Source: Sambucus nigra
Lineage: Eukaryota > Streptophyta > Magnoliopsida > Dipsacales > Adoxaceae
DNA: 64,000 nucleotides
Direction of reading: 5' to 3'
NCBI GenBank assembly: GCA_949130495.1
Contig: OX422214.1
Span: forward strand, 8,288,246 to 8,352,245
Position numbers and translations under genes: made by a program. Below the pieces are notes generated by a model, which searched no databases, was not told where the DNA came from, and saw only the letters and a program-made list of their open reading frames with translations. Position 1 is the first letter of the stretch. Every line of letters starts with the position of its first letter. Below, piece after piece: positions 20,667 through 29,228 of this stretch.

Positions 20667-21215
20667 ATGGCTCCCAAGAAATACAAACACAATGAAGAGA
20701 TTCAAGAATGGAGACACATGATCAAACAACAAAAACAAACCCTAGCCCTACCCCAAAAACTCAACCAAAAATTTGATACCCTTATCCAACTAATCTCTTC
20801 CAACTTCCAAAATCCTAACCCTAGACAACCCCATTCAAACCCTTCAAACTCTATCTCCATCCCATCCGAACTCGAAAACACCCTGTTGTCCCTGCCTACA
20901 CCCCACCGCCCGTCGATATACTCCCGACCCCCACAACCCGCACCCCCAGACCCTAGAACCACTGTCACCGCTGCTCTGCCTTGGTCGGCAACCTGCCACC
21001 AACTCCCCAAGCCCCTACCACCTTACCTCGTTGCCACAACCTTATCCCCACCCACCTCCCTGCCTCTCTCCAGCCCCGCGATCAACCCACTGCCCTTCCA
21101 CCCTCCTCGCGACCACCCCCTCCCTCCTACCACTGCCGGAATACATCATCCTGACCCTCAAACTCCAGGCGACATTGGTCAGTTCCCATCCCGCCCCTTT
21201 TCCAACCCGGGTTAA
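20667..21215 (+). pseudogene. Gag-like N-terminus plus proline-rich frame of the non-autonomous LTR element
   Basis: The frame begins MAPKKYKHNEEIQEW..., a Lys/Glu/Gln-rich start like that of plant Ty3/gypsy polyproteins, directly after the primer-binding region. It then runs into a Pro/Ser/Thr-rich stretch with no zinc knuckle, protease or reverse transcriptase. The equivalent frame in copy 2 (from about 34240) is broken early. It is probably a vestige of an ancestral gag kept by the deleted element; I would not assign it a function. Confidence 0.35.
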
Positions 21216-21915
21216 CCCAAAACCCAACCCCATCCTCCGGTTTAGTTCCTTCGACCTCGATCTGTCCCAGAACCCTTCAAAACCAAATTTTTTTACCCTA
21301 GGGCAGCCCACTCCTAGGGTTTTACCCTATTTGTGTCCAAAATCTGTTTGGGCCTCGTTTGGGCCAACAAATTCAACTCCAAATCCTTCTAGATTCTCCG
21401 AAATGATGGTTTTTGACCTTGGTGGAATTTTCTAGGGCTTGATTTGGTGAAGAAAGTGGAGAAGAAGAGAGAAGATGAAGAAATAAAGACCAAGACTTGT
21501 GGGATAGACACTCCACAACTTTCAGATATTTATTTTTAGCCTCCACGAGTTTTTGGCACTAATTTTTGGAAGTTCCTCACGAATTCCCAATTTTTGAACG
21601 CTCGAGGATGAGCTTGGTCTTAAGAGGGGGAGATTTATGGAAATAGGCCCTATTTTAGGGTTTTATTAGTCATTTTATTTTCTTTTGTATTTTCCTTTAT
21701 TTTTGTTATTGTATTTATAGGTAAGGAGTAGTAATGACATTTTGTAATTAGGGCCTTAGCTTAGAGCCTAAGCTACTCCTCCCCTTTGAATACCCACTTG
21801 TAAGCCTCATTTGAGGTAGACTTGAATTTTGAATATAGAGAAGAGTATTTCTCTCTCTAAAAGTGTGTGTTAGATATTTTTAGGAGCCTATTGACGGGTG
21901 GTTTACATCAGTTTA

Positions 21916-22309
21916 TATTATATTCTTTAGGAAGACTTCTATAACTTTTATGCTGGTACAGATGAAAAGGGTCATGGTTTAGGAAATTAAGGACGATGAG
22001 ACAACTATTGCAAAAGGCAGTTGGGTAATTTAATTTTTTTTATTCTTAGTTACTTACATATAGGTTCAAGTTATTTAGCTAGCCAAAGCAACAATATATG
22101 TTACGGGTGTTTATGCTCTAATCTGATTACTTACATGGAGCGTTGTGTATGGGTCTTTGAACTTCCAATTTTGATCAAGTAAACAAAGGTTTAAGCAATT
22201 TTGAGTCCAGGTTATCATCAGTTATTATGGGCCCCATGATCGCAGTCCAGGTTGAGAAGGCTACATTCCTTAGCACAGACACGGACACGAGTATCGTGTC
22301 CGACACGAC
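21916..22309. other. Unassigned DNA; possible exon vestige
   Basis: A short stretch at about 21930-22020 is bounded by an acceptor-like TTCTTTAG and reads EDFYNFYAGTDEKGHG before breaking. It could be an exon remnant but is too short to assign. Near 22280 a GACACGAGTATCGTGTC palindrome leads into the hairpin that follows. Confidence 0.3.
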
Positions 22310-22401
22310 ATGGACACACTGACACGACAAAGCTTAAACAACCAGGACACAACATGGCAGACACACTGGTTGTTTAAGCTTTGTCGTGTCAGTGTGTCCA
22401 T
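22310..22401. repeat. Perfect 35-bp-arm hairpin
   Basis: The left arm 22310-22344 and right arm 22367-22401 are exact reverse complements (ends ATGGACACACTGACACGAC and GTCGTGTCAGTGTGTCCAT). The spacer of 22 bp contains a further GACACAACATGG copy of the same word family. The perfect match indicates recent formation. It may be the end of a fold-back transposon or a small-RNA-yielding hairpin. Confidence 0.85.
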
Positions 22402-22731
22402 ATATATATCTATATAATATGGGACAATGGTGTTATGAATAGTAACTTATGCATGATAAACATGCATGATAAACATCCATGGCATTTTATGTGTTGCATG
22501 CATACACATGCATGTATGCATGGATACATATATACATTATTATCTTATTATTTTTTTAAGAATATATTTTTTTTTTAAATAATTTTTTTTAAATATTTTT
22601 TTTATAAAAAATATTTTTTTAAAAAAATATATTTTTTAAGTTTTTTTTTTAAAAAAAACCTGGTTATTATAGGCTGGGTTTTATCACGGGGGCAAATTTA
22701 TCGCCGTGCCCTCGGGCACGGGCATCCGCTA

Positions 22732-22786
<55 letters not shown>
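22402..22786. other. AT-rich DNA ending in a long TA microsatellite
   Basis: This holds CATGCATG-type palindromic words (22450-22520), T-rich and A-rich tracts (22545-22655), a GC-rich inverted repeat GCCGTGCCCTCGGGCACGGGC near 22702, and (TA)n from 22733 to 22786 adjoining the next MITE. Confidence 0.5.
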
Positions 22787-22789
<3 letters not shown>

Positions 22790-23128
22790 AGAGGTTCACA
22801 AGTGAACCTAAAAGATGAACCTTAACAACTCATTAATTTTAATTCCTATGTTGTAATTGGTCCGCGCTAGCGGCAACAGACACGGGTGTCGATCGATCCC
22901 CAACCCCCCTATCCACCCCCCCACCCCCACCCCATGGCAGCCCTGCTGTCATAAGGGCTGCCATGGTGATGGTGGTGGTGGTTGGGGGTGGGGGGTGAGG
23001 GGGTGGGGATCGATTGACATGCATGTTCGTTGTCGCTGGCGCGGATCCATTACAACATAGAAATTAAAATTAATGAGTTGTTAAGATTCATTAAAAAGTT
23101 CATCTTTTAGGTTCACTTGTGAACCTCT

Positions 23129-23131
<3 letters not shown>
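22787..23131. mobile_element. Microsatellite-embedded fold-back MITE (Micron-like)
   Basis: The 345-bp element begins GGGAGAGGTTCACAAGTGAA and ends with the inverse. It sits between (TA)n tracts (22733-22786 and 23132-23167). The inverted repeats extend about 145 bp per side at roughly 85% identity by eye and converge on a perfect 13-bp stem (22932-22944 with 22954-22966) around a 9-nt loop. Each end also carries its own short palindrome GGTTCAC-AA-GTGAACC. Insertion into (TA)n is a property known for Micron MITEs; the family link is inferred. Confidence 0.75.
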
Positions 23132-23167
<36 letters not shown>

Positions 23168-23171
<4 letters not shown>

Positions 23172-23480
23172 GAAGTTTAATACTTTGAAAATTCCAGCAT
23201 TCTTATAGCTTGTCTATCTATGTTTGTATGTGCACATGCATGGGAACTTATATATTTTGTGGTGGTCTTATTTTTGAAAATTTGAGTAATTAAGGTCTAG
23301 AAATTGGTCACCTAATGTTACTGATTATTTGTTAGCTGCATTTGACTGGTAGATTCATTTGGATTCTAGGCTTTCATGATTGTAAATATTGGATGTTTTT
23401 ATTTATTATTAGAAATGTTTATTATATAATGGTTGAGTTGGTTTAGAATTTAATTCAGATATCTGTTAAGTTTTGTAGGC
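23168..23480. other. Intron-like sequence ahead of the TAF7 fragment
   Basis: T-rich DNA ending in TTTTGTAG immediately before the TAF7-like ATG, as a 5'UTR intron would. Nothing else was recognised. Confidence 0.35.
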
Positions 23481-23617
23481 ATGGAGGAGCAGTTTATACT
23501 CAAGGTTCCACCTTATGTCGTTGAGTAGATTTTGGGCGAGAATGCATCTTCTTTTGTCGTCACTGGATTTGTCTTTCTCTGATGAGAATATGGGTTTTCT
23601 GTTTATGGTTAGGAAAG
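23481..23617 (+). pseudogene. TAF7 (TFIID TAFII55-like) N-terminal exon fragment
   Basis: From ATG 23481 the frame reads MEEQFILKVPP..VE, the hallmark N-terminus of plant TAF7. It then hits a stop (TAG in place of a Glu/Arg codon), continues as GENASS, and after a frameshift reads SLDLSFSDENMGFLFMV, matching the next conserved TAFII55 segment. An acceptor-like TTTTGTAG lies just upstream, so the exon was copied with its intron rather than from mRNA. The rest of the gene is absent. In plants TAF7 is a single nuclear TFIID subunit; this copy cannot encode one. Confidence 0.65.
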
Positions 23618-24829
23618 TTTGTACTCTTCTAATATTCTTTTTCAGTTAAGTAAAAAATAGTTCTTGTTTTTCGTATTAATTAGAAATTATATTTTTAATT
23701 ATGTTGATATGCTACAACCTCTGTTTTTGAACCCTTAATGAAGTAATATCTGATTTATTCCTCAAGTATTTATATTAGTTTCATATTTTCACTAGTTATG
23801 GTTGGGTTGTATGTGTAGTTGTTAAGTCACTTTTCCAGTGGTAAGCCAGATTAACTAGTATGTCAATAAATCTATATACAAAAATCCTGTATACTTCATT
23901 TTATTTGAGTATTCTTTATATTTGTTGGCAGGATGTCCTTTTGTATTGTATTCTAGAATAGGTATTTTGCTATATATGGGCTTTACTTATGGGCCAGTTT
24001 GGATTTTAAGTTTGTTTATTTTTTTACTAAAATAATATTTAAGCAAAAGATATTAGATTTGATAAATACACTTTTTTTTTTTTTTTAATTATACATCATC
24101 TTATATTAAATATTTGATAAAGGGAGATGATGACATGATGAATTTACATGGTTTTGGGGTGCATTTAAACAAACTGTGACTTAAGAGGACATTTGAAAGG
24201 TGACATTATGTCCGTACGAGTTGAGTTCGCAATGTCAAAACACTCATGTTTTATACAAGTAGTTTCAAAGATATTTAAAGTAAAGTTATTGAGTTTTTTT
24301 TGTTCATGCCATCCGTTTGGTAAGATTCAATTAGCTGCTCCAAATTATGGTTTTCTCTATAAATTTTCAGATATTTCCTTTCTACACTTTCTACCTTCAC
24401 ACCAGTGTAACTAATTGAGAATGCCTCTTATTTGTTCTTTTCTTCTTAGCCCATCTTCATTCTTTTTTGAAAATCTACTATACTCTGAAAGTTTGATATT
24501 TGACAATAGGTCAAAAGATGAAAATTGCAATGTCCTAACGTACACTCTCCCACTTCCTCCACTACTCTTTTCCTTTTACCCACCACTCAATTTATAACCG
24601 AGAGCAGTAGAAATCATATCTTATAGAACTACCATTTATATGGTTGCCACAGTTTGCATCTATAGTTTTTTGGTTTGTTCTTTTCCCCATCTGTTGTGTA
24701 GTTGAAGGACTGGACTCCAATTACCATCCATTGAACTGTTTTTTTAGATTGAAATTTTTTCTTTGTTCCATTTGTATTCTTTTCTTTTTCATTTATTGGA
24801 GCTTGTCCTATGGTCTTCCTAAGCCCTGC
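23618..24829. other. Unassigned AT-rich intergenic DNA
   Basis: A poly(T) tract at about 24070-24086. Short ORFs (24193-24898) are T-rich and show no domain. No gene was seen. Confidence 0.4.
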
Positions 24830-26742
24830 TTGGTTTATACTTATATTCTTGATTCTAACTCACAAATCCCCTTATATATCTTCATCGTTGCACATTGAAC
24901 CAAAGTAAATATAAGACAAATGAACAAATCGATAAAAAATGATGATTAACTGAACAAACTTGAGCCTCAATTTACTGAAACTATCTCAACTGAGATATAA
25001 TATTCCTTATAACTTTAAACTAACATAGCATTCAACAAACAAAACCTAAGTCACTTCTCTCTTCCCCTATCCCTTGAATTTGATACTTTTAAGTGAGTTA
25101 CTGTTCTAAGCAACCCAAGAACTTGCCTTGCACGAGTTTCTATCGATGAATCAAACCACACCAATTTATAACCACATCAACCATCAGCCTGTAATATAAT
25201 TTGATGAATTCTTGAACTATGGCATGTATCCTTGTTTAGTGTCCAGAAAATAGGTCTTATGTTAAGCTAAATAAAAGTAACAAAAAATTTGTTCCTTGTA
25301 AATGCTCTTAATTGAGTCAAGTCCACTTATTTTTTTACTTCACAAAAATGAGTTTCTCAGTTAAATAAAACCTTTGGATACAGTCCCTTATGAATAAGAT
25401 CTTTTAAATGTGGTATACATAGTTGTCAAATCGCGAATTGTATTGTGAATCGTTTACCCCCCAAATCGCGAATCGTGAATCGAATCGGTCGAGTCGGAAC
25501 CAAATGGTAATAACGTAGTAAAACATAAGTAAATGGGATTTAACACTATAGAATTGGTAATTAGGCGTAATATGACAAAAAATTAATCGTAACACATGAT
25601 AATATACCAAAATATATCACAAAAATTAACCGTAGCACATGTTCTCATTCATTTTAAGATTAAAAATGTAAAAAACAAAAATATTTCATAAAACAACCTA
25701 CATATTAATTTAAAACATCCTACATATTAATTTAAAATAATAAAATAAATACAAAGGTTAATTTAAAACAGTAAAACTATAAAACAAATACTTCCAAAAA
25801 TTTTAAATAGGCCTACCTACTAAGATTAACAATATTAATTTAAAACAGCCTACAAAATTGCAACAATATTAATTTAACATAGTAAACCATATTAATTTAA
25901 AACAATAAAACATATGCTAAGATTAACTATAAAACAATATTATTTTAAAACGGCATCCATATTAATTTAAAGCAACAAAACAAATATACCTTCTAAGAAT
26001 TTATAACAAATACAAAAGTTTTATAACAAAAAAAAAGCAAAAGATAGAAGACACTCAGCCAAGAGAGAATAGACAAGAAAAATCGGCTGAAAATAACCGA
26101 GCCAAGAGAACATGTTTTTCTCTAAAACTCAGTATCTCAACGGTATCCTTTGTTGTTTGCTTCTTTTTTTATTTGTTTTATTAAAACACACGTATGGTTA
26201 TAAGGTAAAAAAAATCGAAAAAAAAAAAATTGAATCGGAACCGAATCGAGAATCGGACCCGAATCAGAAGATTCGAATCGTGAATCGCCGATTTAGTCTG
26301 ATTCTTTAGACATTTGCGATTCTCAACTCGATTCGAATCGTTTTATGTGAGAATCGAATCGAATCATAAGATTCGAATCGCGAATCGTAAGATTTTGACA
26401 ACTATGGTGGTATACATACTTTTATGAAATTACATATACCTTGAGCCTAATCTAAAGGTATCTAGGCCGTATCCTAATAACTACATGTTAACTTTTTAAG
26501 AAATTTATGCTTTTCCATGGGACTTAATTGTGAAATAAGTAAAGACTTTTTGTTTTAGTTTTCAGTAGAAAACATCATAAATATTTCTGATATTTACTTG
26601 ATGTGGTCTTAGCATATCCCTAATTACTTTAATTTTTCAATTATTCGACTGATTTCCCTACAGTTTCGTATTTGTGTGAAGAGAGCACCACTCTCACCTT
26701 TAATAAGCTGAGAGTACATGTTTGATTCAAATTCTAACACCT
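24830..26742. repeat. Unit C: partial copy of the RLP/POWERDRESS-like intergenic flank
   Basis: 24830-25417 plus 26407-26742 align by eye with 13161-15321 of unit A (without its SINE-like and hAT insertions) and with 54940-55640 plus 58883-59155 of unit B. The order is collinear and the sequence non-coding. It lacks both the RLP and the POWERDRESS-like exon, so it is a truncated duplicate. Confidence 0.75.
25418..26406. mobile_element. hAT-like non-autonomous element with GAATCG subrepeats
   Basis: The 13-bp perfect inverted ends CATAGTTGTCAAA/TTTGACAACTATG are flanked by the 8-bp repeat GTGGTATA (25410-25417 and 26407-26414). Units A and B show the empty site. Subterminal regions are crowded with CGAATCG/CGATTCG words in both orientations (25430-25500 and 26225-26395). 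The A-rich middle repeats 'ATTAATTTAAAAC' many times. No transposase was seen. The 8-bp duplication argues for hAT. Confidence 0.72.
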
Positions 26743-27209
26743 AATCGTAGGAAATTCTAAAATTGGTGAGGCATTGAATATTATATTAAGAATATAGCAT
26801 TGGATAGATTTAGAAGATTCAGACTTGAACTCTGCAAAATACCTCACCAAATTTTATGTTACTATAATCAAAATCTTCTGTTTTATTTTAATATTAGTAA
26901 ATGTGATATCAAATTCAAAAGGTGTGCCTCTTAATGAATTTTGATACTAAATGCGAATAAGAACGTGATTTTGTGGTTATGTCCTCCGTGAAGAGATGTC
27001 AAAGTCCTACCAAGGGGAAATTTATGGTCTTACATCCATGTCTATTCCATTATAGGACACCAATAATTGACCAGAGTTAAATCTGTTTTGAAATCACACC
27101 CATTTTAAGGTTTGCAAGGAAATTAATTGCCAATTTACAAGAGGGCGCAATCCGCACCTTAGAATTACAAAAAGGCCCGATTGAATGTCTAATTGAATAT
27201 TTGTATTTA
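26743..27209. other. Unassigned DNA with a dispersed repeat
   Basis: The words 'AATTGGTGAGGCATTgaATa' and 'TATATTAAG' near 26764-26800 recur inverted near 63135-63185, so a dispersed repeat is present. Nothing else was recognised. Confidence 0.4.
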
Positions 27210-27445
27210 GGGTAAATTATTTAATAGTCCCTACTATAAATATATATTTTTTTAAAAGGACACATATTTTTAGTTTAACCCATTTAGTCCTTCAAGCACT
27301 CAATATTCTCTTATTTTTAGAGGTCCGCGCCAGCGGCACTCCCTTTCCAAAATATGTGGCAAAGGACTTTTTGAGGCAAAATAAAAAGGCTTGGACTAAA
27401 TGAGTATTAAAAAATGTTTGAGGGGCTATTTGGTATATGTCCCTT
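27210..27445. mobile_element. Putative MITE with central GGTCCGCG motif
   Basis: The ends 'AATAGTCCCTaCTATA' and 'AAATAGCCCCTCAAAC' (minus) form an imperfect inverted repeat. 'ATTTAGTCC' occurs in both orientations further in. The central GC-rich word GGTCCGCGCCAGCGGCA (27322-27338) stands out from the AT-rich surroundings. Borders and target duplication were not resolved. Confidence 0.4.
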
Positions 27446-28845
27446 GTATTTAGGGGTATCACATTAAACAAGGGTCCCACATGAGATGTCTATAAATAAG
27501 TTAAATTATGCCATTCACACGTGTTGAAAGAATTAGATATTGTGTTTTTCTAGCATCCATCACTTCATGGACTAGGTGTACAAAAATGGAATCTATAATA
27601 AATTCAAGGACAAGACCCAAACATTGCCAATTCTAAATAGGTAAAGGGCACAAGTCCATTCACTTTGTAGAACCACAAGTGGTTTAAATTTTTTAATCTC
27701 TTTCCAATAAGGGTGCTGGTCTTAAATCTAGTTTCTAAAATACAAAATAGAGCCTTTTACGAAACCCACGTGGATAAGTAAAATGGAAAAGGAAAAATTA
27801 AGAAATTAAAAAAAAAAACATGAATGACTAATTAATTATATAACATTCACAAGCGTCACTGCAGCAAAATACCTCTCATTTTCCCTAAGTCTTTTTTTCC
27901 AGCTTTCCTAATGTAGTTGTATGGTGCTTGGTTGTTTCAAAAATACAATGGGAATACGTTTTAATTTAAAATTGAGTTTAAATAATGAATTGGACGGATT
28001 TGTTTATTTATAGATTTGGGTGATCCAAATAGGCCATCAAACATATTTACAATTACGCTTGAAACAATCTGACACACAACTTATAATCAATTGCAAACTT
28101 TGTTCAAAACATTTTTCAACAATCATAAACAGGCATAAACAGTCTCTCTTTTAGGAAAAACCAAACTTGCCATTAATATTTTCGTACAACTTTCCATTCA
28201 CGTGTCTTGAATGAGTAATGAAGATCACAAGCAAGAGATTCCACTGTAACCTCCTAGTCCCGTTCAATTTCATTTTGAAACAGATTTAGAGTGGGGTTTC
28301 CATCACACAGTCCACTTCACTCAGCTCCCTTGAGAACCTTTAGTATTTACTGCGCTACTATCTTGCTCCTTTCAGCAGCCTGTCCCTGAAGAAGATAAAC
28401 AGTAATAGAAAACTTGTAATTAAACTCTAGGAGCAGTCTTATTCGATAAAATTTGTACTTGAACATTTATATGAATTAACAAATACGTGTAGAAAAATTA
28501 ACAGCCATCCATAATTAAACTAAAGGCATATTGAAGAACTCTAGAGATCATTGATATTTACTCGAATATTTTGCTTCTTCCCTATCTTCTTAAAGTGGAA
28601 CTAAACAAATGATAAATATTACATTAAAATTGACTTTCAATATGAAAAATGTTTGAGACCATTAGTGATGTTGTTTACATGAACAAGTAAAAATCATAGA
28701 ATCCAAATTTCCTAAAAACTATGCTTCTTATTACTATGTCCGCAAAATAATTAAACGAGGTCCAAAAGACTGAATAAGAAAGTTAAAAGTCATGGGAGGG
28801 GAAGGAAATCAAACAACCAAAAAGTTCTTTATATATATATATATT
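27446..28845. other. Unassigned DNA; possible minus-strand terminal exon vestige
   Basis: On the minus strand, TTATCTTCTTCAG (ending at 28395) is followed by an open stretch GQAAERSKIVAQ and a stop (about 28358-28394), resembling a last exon. No upstream exon could be joined to it and no family was recognised. The rest is AT-rich without features. Confidence 0.3.
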
Positions 28846-29040
28846 TTGGTACGAAGGGTGTCCCGGGATAGCTTGAGCGTACCTTGGACTAATCCCTCCA
28901 CCCCGAACAAGGCTTGGAAAACAAGAATTACTTCATGTGGTCAGTGGACCCAAGTTTTTCCTCGTGAGGGGAGTCGAACTCATGATCTTGGGGGTGCAAG
29001 CCCATTACTCCTGGTTGACACCACTCATCCAAACCCTTGG
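28846..29040 (-). mobile_element. tRNA-derived SINE
   Basis: Read on the minus strand, the element has an A-box-like AGTGGTGTCAACCAGG (29010-29025) and a B box GAGTTCGACTC (28971-28981) spaced as in Pol III promoters, then a tRNA-unrelated body. It ends in an AT tract (28831-28845), typical of SINE 3' ends. Target duplications were not clearly resolved. Confidence 0.55.
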
Positions 29041-29223
29041 GATTACAAACAAAATTTATTAAGATAGTAAAATATTCAAAAGTTGACACTAGAAGAAAAA
29101 ATGGAAAAATTCAACAAATAGGAAAATATTCAACTACCACACATTAGATGTAATTAACTACGGAAAAATTGATAGGCATTTGAATGAATAAATCTCAACT
29201 TGGAATTTGAACCAACAAAGCAG
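29041..29223. other. AT-rich spacer
   Basis: No feature was seen between the SINE and the solo LTR. Confidence 0.3.
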
Positions 29224-29228
29224 TATAG

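Larger units (their letters stand above)
20017..21910 (+). mobile_element. Small non-autonomous LTR retrotransposon (copy 1)
   Basis: LTRs lie at 20017-20309 and 21635-21910. They start TGATGGAAATGGG (TTATGG in the right copy) and end TTTACGTCA/TTTACATCA, with the exact 5-bp target duplication GTTTA (20012-20016 and 21911-21915). A primer-binding site like initiator tRNA-Met (TGATATCAGAGCG, 20313-20325) follows the left LTR. A polypurine tract (AAGAGGGGGAGA) precedes the right LTR. The 1.3-kb interior carries only a Gag-like start and a Pro-rich stretch, with no reverse transcriptase or integrase, so it is TRIM/LARD-like. It is the same family as 33858-35628. Confidence 0.85.

Noticed and set aside
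20702..21311. Gly/Arg-rich minus-strand proteins in the LTR element interior
   Set aside because: They are antisense shadows of a Pro-codon-rich stretch and have no conserved counterpart in copy 2.
28846..29040. tRNA gene on the minus strand
   Set aside because: Only A- and B-box-like segments are present; acceptor and anticodon stems do not pair, and the block extends into a SINE body with an AT tail.
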